From Epiperipatus broadwayi (Eukaryota > Onychophora > Udeonychophora > Euonychophora > Peripatidae), in NCBI GenBank assembly GCA_028023455.1, contig JAQFVV010000499.1:186001-250000 (forward strand): a stretch of DNA of 64,000 nucleotides, written 5' to 3'. Made by a program: the position numbers and the translations under genes. Each line of letters opens with the position of its first letter. The stretch's first letter is position 1. Positions 23,740 through 33,814 of the stretch are shown here, in pieces. The notes beneath the pieces were generated by a model. The model was not told the DNA's origin. It searched no databases and saw only the letters and a program-made list of their open reading frames with translations.

Positions 23740-23855
23740 TGTCAGGGTTTTTTTTTTTTTGCTTAAAAGTTTGATAATCTAAAGCCATGTGGTCTTCCAT
23801 ATGACAGTAAACTGGTTTTCTGTATTGTTGTGAGGATGCTAATAAATGTAGCATT
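23740..23855 (-). pseudogene. Possible gag zinc-knuckle remnant in inverted orientation
   Basis: The minus frame (23854 to 23645) contains QQYRKPVYCHMEDHMALDYQ. This resembles a CCHC zinc knuckle (C..C...H....C) that has lost two of its four ligands. It lies 250 bp from the + strand gag fragment but on the other strand, so if both belong to one element an inversion or foldback is implied. The motif is weak. Confidence 0.3.
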
Positions 23856-23869
23856 CAAAAGTTTTTTAA

Positions 23870-24351
23870 AAAATTATATAAATCAGAACAAATATTTTAA
23901 AATAAAATATTAAATATAATATTAATAGTTTAATGTTTAAATGTTAGAGCAACTAATTAAATGTCATATTTTAAAATAGTAATAAATTATGTAATAGATT
24001 TGTCAAAAATATTTACATTTAAAAGAAACTAGTAAATTATGTAAACTAAGTTAGAGGTGTTTCTCTTATAAAAGAATATATGAAATTATTGAAAAACAAC
24101 TGTGTTTTAAAAAAATAAATGTTAAATAATATTAAATATTTAAAAATTAGAGTCATATATGACATTACCTAATTTTTTTAAGCTTGTAAATAAAAATAAA
24201 GAGCTTGCTAATTGCTCTAACAAGCTATATTGATAAATGCTAGCAAGAAAAAGCATTTAAAATATCTATCAGAAACCATACTCCAAACTTCAGATCAATG
24301 GTTTCGTGCTTTGGTATTCCTCAGTGAGATGCTAGGATAGCTTCAGACAAT
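23870..24351. other. AT-rich spacer
   Basis: Nothing recognised. The 11-mer ATTAAATATTT that begins at 24352 bounds the next composite element. Confidence 0.5.
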
Positions 24352-25562
24352 ATTAAATATTTGATTCTCTTTTCTTTTATTAATTACTTCTTATAAACTC
24401 ATTACTATGAGTACAATGAGGATTACAAAAAGGTAAAAGTTGAAATTTAAGACTTTTATAATGCACTAAGAATGCTTTAAGCAGAACAATAGTGCTGTTT
24501 TATTTTAGCAGTTGAAAATTATGCCTATATATGGACTTAATTTATTATATAAATGAGGCTTAATATGTAAGTGTGACATTTAAATGTTCTTCGACAATGG
24601 ATTGCATTAATCATTTCTGTTGATTGTATTTGTATTCTGCAATTGTTCAAGCCTCTTTATCTTTGATTTTTCTATTATATCTTTTGATTCAAATCATCCT
24701 GACATTAGTGGAACTGAAAGTATAAACTATAGCAAGCTTGTGTTCAAGGAAAATCAATTAATATTCATTATTCTGTTTTGCTCTGTTGTAGCAGTATGTA
24801 TGCTGGAAAATCCTCATAGATATATTTACCTGATTTTTTACTTTAATATATAGAACTACAAGATGGGGCACTACATGTAATTTTCTAAACAACTTGAGAG
24901 CATGTTCCATTGGCATTTTATCTTTTGAGTTATTTAATGTCATTTAAATATTAATTCTTATTAAGCACAATGTCAGCACATAATACTTTATAAAGTCAAA
25001 TCTTGCATTTAGATTTGTAGAGGTCTCTCTTGTAATAAATTAAGCACTCAAGGTAAATGTGCTAAGGTTATAGCCTTATTTAAGTATTAATGTTGTTTAG
25101 TAATTGATGCAATTTAAACCTTACTCAGTAAGTGTCAGCTTCATATTCCAGGGACATATGAAAAGCTTATTCATGCTTTTGACACATTATTTGTAATTTT
25201 GTTTTTATTTAAATTAGTGTAAAATTTGCCAATTGTTTTTGTTAGCTTATTCTGATTTTATCCAAGACTTGTATGATCATTGATAAAAACATCAATATTG
25301 TTTTTTTTTATCAGCCTCATACTTGCATAAATTCATGTTTCTGTACATGAAATATTTAAATCCTACAAGTTTGTGTTATACAGGGATTCTTAACAAGGGA
25401 TGAATATTTCCTTTTATTTGAATGGGTTTTCAGTTTATTTTAAAATTGAGCTCATGATTGTTTTTTGGATGTAACGGGCTAGAAACTTAATCCCATGAAT
25501 TTTATCTTTCATTTCTATGGTCCAGTAGAGGCAATGTATTTTAAAGATCCATGTATATTCTG
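24352..25562 (-). mobile_element. Penelope-like element, family N2, minus copy of a head-to-head pair (decayed)
   Basis: Read on the minus strand from 25562, this matches the + copy at about 26170-27650 in order: the block after YVDD (a LENILPP-like segment), HGIKFL, the linker (QAS/SLG region), NNSKDKMP...EH, the start of GIY-YIG, then the 3' noncoding tail down to 24363. It is full of stops and indels. It lacks RT motifs A-C because it is 5'-truncated at the junction with the + copy at about 25562. ATTAAATATTT at 24352-24362 is repeated at 27651-27661, beyond the + copy. Confidence 0.8.
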
Positions 25563-25846
25563 TTAAAACAACATTTTAACTTTATTGGATATAAAAACTG
25601 TATGGTTCTGTGTCTCTAGATCTTTTTGTTAATATAATTCAGGATGTTTTGCAACAACTTAAATACAATCCAAATAAAAAAGTTTTTATAATTGAAGTAT
25701 TACAATGGGCTGACAAGAATATAGTAGAACTAGCCAATGTAAAATTTGATAAAATGGAGAGCAGATGGCCTATGGGCTTCCACTAAATGGTATAATTTGC
25801 AGTACCACAGTCTCAAAATTTGGGGAATATTATATATTTATTTTAT

Positions 25847-26095
25847 TTGTATTTATTGTTTGGACTATTTCCATTATCTAATATGAGTATTGAATGTCTT
25901 TAGAAAGAATTGACTTTATTTAAATATTCCAAATACATTCAACTGTTAGTAATAGCACATCAAATAGTTGAAATATTTAAATAAAGTTAAATTTTTCTAA
26001 AGACATTCAATACTCATATTAGATTATGGAAGTAGTTCAAACAATAAATGCAACTAAAACACCATCATCACAAACCTTCAGAAAAGCATTTAATT
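25847..26095. repeat. Small foldback repeat (family P1, copy 2) inside the PLE RT
   Basis: Inverted arms at about 25850-25915 and 25975-26050 share GTATTTAT...TATTTCCATTAT and AGTATTGAATGTCTTTAGAA. The right end carries ATGGAAGTAGTTCAAACAAT, opening the MEVVQTINATKTPSSQ frame that matches copy 1 at 1469-1666. It separates PLE motif B from YVDD. It may be an insertion or a foldback scrap. Confidence 0.6.
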
Positions 26096-26462
26096 TTTTT
26101 GACTAATGATATTTATATGAGATATGTTGATGACATTTTTATATTTGCATCTAAAACACAGATTAAAAATATGTTCCTGGATCTAGAAAATATATTGCCT
26201 CCACAATGGATTATAGAAATGGATGATAAAAATCATGGGATTAAGTTTCTGGATCTTTATATCCAAAAAAAAAGCAATCCAGAAACAGATTTTAAAATGA
26301 ATTTAAAACATTAAAATAAGAGGAGCTATTTATCCCAAGTCAAGATTCTCTTTAGAATAGAAACTTACAAGTTCCAAATGTTTTTTTGTACAAAAACTTG
26401 AATTTAAGTAAGTGTGAGACTGATAGGAAAAACAATATTGATGCCTATATCAATGATTTCAC

Positions 26463-26786
26463 AAGTCTTGAATACAATTGGAATATGCTAACAAGAACAA
26501 GTGACAAATTTTACATTAATTTAAATAAGAACAAGATTACAAATAAGGTGCCAAAAGCATGGATAAGCCTTCCATGTATTCCTAGATATGCAAAAAAACT
26601 AAGAAATATATGATAGAGTTAGTTTTTGATTTCCTCCATTATTAAACAACTTATTAAGTAATTCAAAAGATAAAATGCCAGTGGAACACATCCTCAAGTT
26701 ATTTATAAAATTACATACAGTGCTACATCTTGTAGTTCTGTGTATTATGGTGAATCTTGGGTGAATAGATCTATAAGAATCATCCA

Positions 26787-26825
<39 letters not shown>

Positions 26826-27191
26826 TATATTCAATTGCTCTGTCATATATATATATATATATATATGACAGAGCAATTGGAATATGCTAACAAGAACAAT
26901 TGACAAATTTTACATTAATTTAAATAAAAACAAGATTACAAATAAGGTGCCAAAAGCATGGATAAGCCTTCCATGTGTTCCTAGATACGCAAAAAAAAAA
27001 CTAAGAAATATATATTAGAGATAGTTTTTGATTTCCTCCATTATTAAACAACTTAATAAGTAATTCAAAAGATAAAATGCCAGTGGAACACATCCTCAAG
27101 TTATTTATAAAATTACATACAGTGGTACATCTTGCAGTTCTGTGTATTATGGTGAATCTTGGGTGAATAGATCAACAATAAGAATCATCCA

Positions 27192-27200
<9 letters not shown>
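26463..27200 (+). repeat. Tandem duplication of the PLE linker/nuclease segment with a (TA)n hairpin at the joint
   Basis: About 330 bp beginning AATTGGAATATGCTAACAAG occurs at 26476 and again at 26876, ending in both cases in AGAATCATCCAGC followed by (TA)n. The joint contains an inverted repeat: CAATTGCTCTGTCATATAT (about 26832-26850) against ATATGACAGAGCAATTG (26863-26879), separated by TA repeats. A slippage or template-switch event is likely. Confidence 0.85.

Positions 27201-27269
<69 letters not shown>
27193..27269. repeat. (TA)n microsatellite, about 38 units
   Basis: Pure TA run inside the GIY-YIG coding remnant. It yields spurious (IY)n peptides on both strands. Confidence 0.95.
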
Positions 27270-27271
<2 letters not shown>

Positions 27272-27760
27272 CAGAGCAAAAACAGAATAATGAACATAAA
27301 TTGATTTTTCTTGATCATGAGCTCACTATGGATAATACTTTCAGTCTCACTAATGTGAAGGCAATTTGTGCTAAAAGAGATAATGGAAAAAAAAATACGG
27401 AAGCTTGAGCAATTGCCAAGGAAAAGATTCATGTGTTCCATTGCCAAAACAATGAAACATTTAAATGTGGCATTTACATTTTAAGCCTTGTTTACATAAC
27501 AAATTACATCCATATGTAGACATAAGTTTCAACTGCTAAATTAATACAATACTATGATTGTGGCAGTGGTCTGTTGAAAGCATGCTTAGTGCATTCTTGA
27601 CTTTCAACTTCTAGCTGTTCATAATACTCAATTACAATAAGTTTATAAGAATTAAATATTTAAAGTTAATAAAAAGATTAAGCCTGTCTTGAGATGAGAT
27701 TTGAAATTAAAGGAAAAATTCAAGCAATTTAATAATTATAGTATTTCAAAACTCACTCAA

Positions 27761-27828
27761 TTAAATAATGAAGATGTTTTTAAAATTCCTGTATTTAAAT
27801 AATGAAGATGTTTTTAAAATTCCTGTAA
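27761..27828. repeat. 34-bp tandem duplication
   Basis: TTAAATAATGAAGATGTTTT plus AAAATTCCTGTA occurs at 27761 and again at 27795. Confidence 0.9.
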
Positions 27829-27829
27829 T

Positions 27830-30500
27830 TAAAATAAAATGATGTCATAAAGGTATTGGAAATGAGAGATTATCAAAGGTGTTAAAAGAAAGTTCAAAGG
27901 TATTAAAAACTAAGAGGCTAAAGCTGATATCTAGTAAAAAAAAAATTATTAATCAATATGGATTCATGTTTTATTCAAGCTGCACTAAACTCTCATTAAG
28001 ATATCAAATAAAAAAGAGGAATAACTGCCAACTGTTCAAATCTGACCTGGAGCTCTGTGAAACCTGACCAAGCTATTTTCAAAAGAATCTCTAATCAAAA
28101 TGAAACACATTTAAACCTCAAGTTTCAAAGAGAAGAGAATGGTAAAATACAATGTAAGGAAATAAATAGAATCCATTAATGAAAAACATCATGGAAAAAA
28201 TATTAGTCCACAAATAAAAAATTCCTCATAATAAACTATAGGAAACTCTAGCTATAGAATTTTTGCAGTGACTGTTATACTAATGTATTATCCATGTTTA
28301 AGTTTTATTTTACAACCTCTTAGAATATATTTAATTCTAACAAACTATATTCTATTATGTATAGAATGCTTATATAACATATTTAATTGGTTGATTAAAA
28401 GCAGAAGTGAATATTAAAAAAAAAAAGCTTCAGTTTAAAGCAGTCAAAATTTGGTATTTGGAAAAAGACTTTGCTTAATCTCATCTTTATTATATATATA
28501 TGGATTTGTTAGAAAATTTTCATTTGAAATTATCAGAAAATATTTAAAAGTTGTAGAAAATCAATGGAGTAATATTCATTTTAAATACACAAAAAGTAAT
28601 ATACACACTTATAAAAAAGTCAAAGTGTTACAGGATTAAAATAATGAATGCAATATATTTATTGATATTTTAAATTAAAGATACATTTTGAAATTGAACC
28701 AAGTTTATTTGTATATATATATAAATTAGTTCTTTTGATTACAGTGAGTTAGATTTATAATATAAATGCACTTGTTAAATCACTATTGAATGGTTAAAAT
28801 TTACTATATTTATATGATGGATTTATTCTTTCTTTTTCTGGAAATTTGGGGTTAGATCCAAATGACTTACATCAGATCAGACTCAATAGAGCTATCTCTG
28901 TAGTTGAATTATTATTAAATCAGGATTTGGACCTAAATTGGCCACTCCTTAGAATTATTCTTAGCAGAAATGTATACTGATTAAAATTATTCTATATTAG
29001 ATATAAGTGTGTGATTATGCTATGAAGCTTTTGATATAAATAAATGCATTGTTTTGGGAGGGTCAACCATATAATTTATTATTATATTCAGGGTGTATTA
29101 AAAGCCAGAAATTTACTCTGCAGAAGATGTACTCACTCATATAACCAAATTAGTATTATGAAATATAATTGAAAGATTAATATTTAAAATTGATCAAAAA
29201 AAAAACCTTGGACATTTTATAAATAAGTATCATTGTTTTTTACCATGCATGTGAACTAAAAATAAAAGGGGAGAAATGACCTATTAAAGCAACAATCAAA
29301 TAAATACAAATGTTCATGTGTCATAAATTCTGTAATGCAAGCATGTTTAGGATAAAAGAATATTATAACTTGTCTGACGATTATGATACTTTGTAAATAA
29401 ACTGTTTTGTTATTTGTTTAAATAATATCTTAAATTCTTTTATACACAATATTATCTGGTCTGCATATTTATTCCACATCCATTTCATTGAGAGTAACTT
29501 ATGTTCTACGTGATTTAGCCAGGTATTGCACATAGTGGCTGTGTAGTTGTGATCATCATTATATTAAATATTTTCAAATCTTATATATATATATATGTTC
29601 AGTCTATTCCCTGATGTTTATTGTCAGGTGGCGCTCGAATCAAAAAAATTAAAACAATTTAAATGTACATAAACTGACCATTACAATGTATGTATATATG
29701 TAATAAATAATTTGACATTTGCTGCACTCTGCCTAAAGTGCTAAACTGATTCTTTAAGAATAATAGCTTCCATAAGATATGTGCTTTCTTTGTTACATTA
29801 AAGATCAAAACAACCATTCTATATAGAATCATAGTAGTAGTATCTTTTTTTAAAATCACACATTAAAAATTTGATATATTTTGTTTAAATATTCATTATT
29901 TGTTTAATGCCAATGTAAATTGATATAGAATGAGATGATTGCTTTTCAAAATTTGAAATGAAATGCTCGGTAGTAAATTATAAAGAAAAAGATCTATTGT
30001 CACAGAACCATAAGAAATGCCTGTTTTAGAATCTTCTCCAACTGAGAAGACGGTATGTGGCTTGGATAATTTTTTGGAGGTATCATATAGGTTGGTCATA
30101 TTCAAGATTTATTTAAAGTTTAACAAACATTCTTTATTACATTAGTAAATTTATAATTTTATATATATATATATAAGAATCAAAGTTAGTTTGAAATAAA
30201 TAAGCAATTAAAGTAACATAATCAAGCAACATCCGAGAAGTTGCTCAGTTTATAGATTTAGTCATTTATTTTTCATATGTTCTCGTATGTAAGAAGTATA
30301 TGTTAATTAAAGTTTCTATGACAAAAATAGATACATGTCGAACATATATTGACTCGTATGTATTTATGCATTATATATATGTGACATTTGATGGCGCAAG
30401 AAATTATTACTTATCAAAGGCGATAGTTTAAAATTCATTACCACACAATATCAATTTATTTAAACACTTTTTAAATAAACTTTTATACTTAACAGTGTTA
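27830..30500. other. AT-rich sequence, nothing assigned
   Basis: No supported gene. Some stretches (for example 28840-28960 and 29500-30110) have higher complexity than their surroundings, but I find no motif, splice pattern or repeat partner. GGTGGCGC at 29630 and GATGGCGC at 30391 echo a block in the TIR of the 10-kb transposon, but no terminal pairing or target duplication was found. Confidence 0.45.
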
Positions 30501-30754
30501 AAATAAAACAATGCCCTTTCATGCTAACACCTGACTATAATGTAGATGAAAATCTTAAAGGGACCAAATTATCTGCTAAAGAAAAACACCTCCATCACGG
30601 AAAATCAACAATCAACTTTACTAAAATGGAACCTTCTTTTTAGTAAAAAATAAAATCATTCAACCAAAAAGTCTCTTTCCACAAAATAAAAAAAAAAAAG
30701 ATGGGGGAAGGGGGGAGTTGACGAAAAGTTGTCAAAATCACTTGTTCAGATGCT

Positions 30755-30798
30755 TCAGTACATCTTTCTCCTCTGGTTGATCACGCTTTCAAAGAATT
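30755..30798 (-). other. Candidate terminal coding exon (very tentative)
   Basis: On the minus strand a pyrimidine-rich run ending CTGTCAG could be a splice acceptor (AG at 30799-30800). It would be followed by a 44-nt reading FFESVINQRRKMY and a TGA at 30755-30757. Codon composition here is more balanced than in the neighbourhood (GTG, ATC, AAC, CAG, AGG), and the next 250 bp (30500-30750) are non-repetitive, as a 3' UTR might be. Upstream exons were not found in the window, and the peptide was not matched to a family. It may be chance. Confidence 0.2.
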
Positions 30799-31227
30799 CT
30801 GACAGATTAAAGGGGGTAAAAAATTTAACAATGAATCAATTCTAAGGATATAATTTTTAAAGCTATGTCAATTTCACATCATTACATTCTAAAGTTCTTA
30901 TTAATGAAAGTGTTTCAAAATACGTCCACACAGACCAGATTAGAAGTTCTGAAAGAAAATTTAATAACTACCAAGAATTTTAACAAAAATAACTTTCAAT
31001 AGAATTATATTTTGTTAAACTATGACAAGGTTTCACAAAATTGACATATTAAAATTTAAAAATATGGCAGACATTATGTCATATGCCTCCCCCCCCCCAT
31101 CTCGTATTAACATTTCTTAGTGCACATATACTTACATATATATATATTGTATGCACACATACTATTAAATATATGTATTATTCATATAATAAGTAAATAA
31201 ATATATAATCATGCGACACCCACATCG

Positions 31228-31400
31228 TGCATAACCTTGTAACGTGGTAGTGCATCACTTGCTATTCGCACGATCTGGATTCAAATCAGGCCAACTAAAA
31301 CTTGAAAATTTGTTGCAGCTTCCAGTCATACTTGGGATCCTGTTTAAGATAACTGTCAATGTCCAATCTAACTAAGCATCCAATATTGGTCAGTATTAGC
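31228..31400 (+). mobile_element. tRNA-derived SINE head
   Basis: GTGGTAGTGCAT (about 31245-31256) and GGATTCAAATC (31283-31293) sit at the spacing of an RNA polymerase III A box end and B box (consensus GGTTCRANTC). The sequence between them aligns with a tRNA anticodon arm region. A tRNA-unrelated segment follows to about 31400. No intact cloverleaf was established, so it is a SINE relic rather than a tRNA gene. Confidence 0.5.
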
Positions 31401-32820
31401 CTAATTTATTACCGTCTGATAATATTTTGTAATCTAGTAATTCCTTTTTTTTTTACTATCTCATTATGTGAAGCCGAATAAACATGCACACATGAAGATT
31501 TTTTTAAATTTTGCCATAAGAATAAACCAAAGTGGCTTATATACAGAGAATATTTATATTATTTACGCACAGAGAAGAGTATTTCGAATAACAAAGAATT
31601 GATTTTAAAACGCCTAATAATAAAAACGGATATACTACTCTAAGGTTAATAAGAAATCATTTTCGAAATTTATACCCCCCCCCACCTCTCCAAAAAAAAA
31701 AACATTTTTTTTAAACTTGCTATTTTAATGTTATTTAATAAGAAATCTACTTATATTGTAGGTTGTTAAATCTTACATTTTGTAATCACTTTTATCTATT
31801 TATATGCGATTTAGATTTATTCATCTTCAAAATGATTTTTGTACTCAATTTATCAATAACTTCAGCATGTTTATTATTGTACCATTTTTTTCTATGAATA
31901 TTATTGGAAAAACACAAAATCCTTTATAGATTGTTAGTGCTTTTAAGAACTGTATTCTCTGTTGTCAAAAATGAATTTACAACTGATGTTATCCCAAGGG
32001 AAGTGGCATATCAAATATTTGGAGGGTCCGAATCGCAACCTAGTCTTAAGACCTCCCTGTTCTAAATACTAAGAATCAAATTAATTTATTACTTAATAAT
32101 GAATCAATCGTTTTCTTTAAAAAAATATTTTTCTGGCCTTTTGTAAATACGTATATGACAATCATAAAAGTCATTGCTGTTTAGTGTGGCTTTTATAATA
32201 AAATGCAAAAATAATAATTATTTATTAGTAAAGAAAAAGGCAAAAAAAAAAAAAATGGCATATTTTATTTATTGGAAGAAATTTATTAAAAATTATTTAA
32301 TCCTACTAGAATATTAAAAATAAATATTACGCACATTAGAATTGTAAATATAACTTTGTAATGTAATATTTCGTTTTTCAAAACATCTAATATTAGCAGT
32401 TTAAGAACTTTTTTAATCATTCATACACTTACAGTTTGCAAGAGAAGATTAACTGCACTTATTTAATTTCATAGTAGATAGTAAATGCATAAAGATATTT
32501 TTCAAAATATTTTCTCACTGTCAAAAAGGAAATTTTATTGATCAGTTTAGTTATTAAGTAGTAAAAATGTTTACTATGCTTTGACATTCAACTATCAGCA
32601 AATTGTGCATAGGAAGATGACATCTATGCCTAAAGTTCATAGAGCATATCTAACTTTTGGAGGATTTTGACAATCCAAGATCTGAACCAAACTCTTGTTT
32701 CACTTGTGTGATTTGTCACTGAGTGTAAACTGAGATTTTGGTGTTTGTAAGCAGGGCTGTTTTAAGAGTTTATGCCAACTGGGTACTTTCCTCTGTATTA
32801 AGTAATTTTTGTTTTTATCA
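31401..32820. other. AT-rich sequence, nothing assigned
   Basis: Contains a C-rich run near 31675-31685 and a higher-complexity stretch near 31985-32065 (CCCAAGGGAAGTGGCATATC) that looks like a repeat scrap. No gene was recognised. Confidence 0.45.
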
Positions 32821-33814
32821 TAACAAAAGCATTAAGACAATAAACATCATATGATAACCATTTCTTATGCTTGCTCTTAACTGTTATTAAAACAGGCAAA
32901 AACTCTCTATACATATTGCCACTCATTGCAAGCCAGAGTAATCAATGGATGCCAGAAGGCGTGTACATAACATCCCCATCTAGTGCCTACTTATCTCATC
33001 CAATATCCCCAGACTAGTTTCTGGCTTGTGGCCTTTGTCAGTGAAGAGCCTAGGATCTGAGAGTACTGCACCTAGATTTTATGATCTAATGCAACCCTCC
33101 AGCAGCCATCTTTTATCTCTACTTAAATACAAAACTATGAGACTTAAATTGAAAACACTATAAATTTTCAATCCAAGTTCATTAGCTTATATAGTCATAG
33201 GTTTGAACTCAGTTCAGTAACTATACATTTTGGTGTCTTTGGTTTTTTAATAACCACTAGCCTGTTAGGCAGGATTGGTTTTAAGCCAATAGATCTCCAT
33301 TTTTTATGCTTGCTCTTAACTGTTATTAAAACAGGCAAAAACTCTCTATACATATTGCCATTTAGTGCAAGCCAGAGTAATTAATGAATGGCAGAAGACT
33401 TGTGCATACAATCCCCATCTATTGCCTACTCATCCAATATCCCCAGACTAGTTTCTGACTTGTGGCCTTCATCAGTGAGGAGCCTTGGATCTGAGAGCAC
33501 TGCACCTAGATCTTAGGGCCTAATGCAACCCTCCAGCACTTACCTTTTATACTCATAGTTTTGTAGTTAAGTAGAGATAAAATGTAGATGCTGGAGGGTT
33601 GCATTAGATCCTAAGATCTAGGTGCAGTGCTCTCATATCCAAGGCTCCTCACTGATGAAGGCCACAAGCCAGAAACTATTCTGGGGATATTGGATGAGTA
33701 GGCATTAGATGGGGGATTTTATGCACAAGCCTTCTGGAATCCATTGATTACTCTGGCTTGCACTGAGTGGCAATATGTATAGAGAGTTTTCCCCTGTTTT
33801 AACAAAAGCATTAA
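32821..33814. mobile_element. Composite insertion of the ~435-bp repeat family R60 (unit, partial unit, inverted partial unit) with 15-bp target duplication
   Basis: TAACAAAAGCATTAA at 32821-32835 is repeated exactly at 33800-33814. Between them are a full unit (32836-about 33305) and a tandem partial unit (about 33306-33553); equivalent points 32929 and 33368 are 439 bp apart. Across a spacer of about 17 bp follows an inverted partial unit (33571-33799). Read outward from the internal junction, each copy carries CTGAYRAAGGCCACAAG and CAGAAACTA, then a GATTACTCTGGCTTG-like stretch near its outer end. No protein is encoded. It is best explained as a non-autonomous retroelement or the terminal repeat of a Penelope-like element. 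Confidence 0.8.

Larger units (their letters stand above)
25563..27661 (+). mobile_element. Penelope-like element, family N2, plus copy of a head-to-head pair (decayed)
   Basis: The copy starts at RT motif A (a DIKNLYGSVSLDLF-like reading near 25578-25622) and motif B (WPMGF near 25768). It continues with YMRYVDDIFIFASK (frame 26048-26314) and KFLDLYIQKK. The linker is KVPKAWISLPCIPRYAKKLR, and the nuclease is VIYKITYSATSCSSVYYGES near 26697-26756. The 3' segment is duplicated (second copy from about 26871), so a further YYGESWVNRS and the C-terminal part (LIFLDHELTMDN, KAICAKRD) end near 27408. Stops, a P1 foldback insertion (about 25847-26095) and (TA)n expansions break it. Intact PLE proteins integrate by target-primed reverse transcription. 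Confidence 0.85.

Noticed and set aside
29625-30400. Possible transposon bounded by GGTGGCGC and GATGGCGC
   Set aside because: The two motifs are in the same orientation, there is no pairing of ends, and no target duplication was seen.
31228-31300. Functional tRNA gene
   Set aside because: A- and B-box-like blocks are present, but an acceptor stem and a clean cloverleaf are not; a SINE head is more likely.
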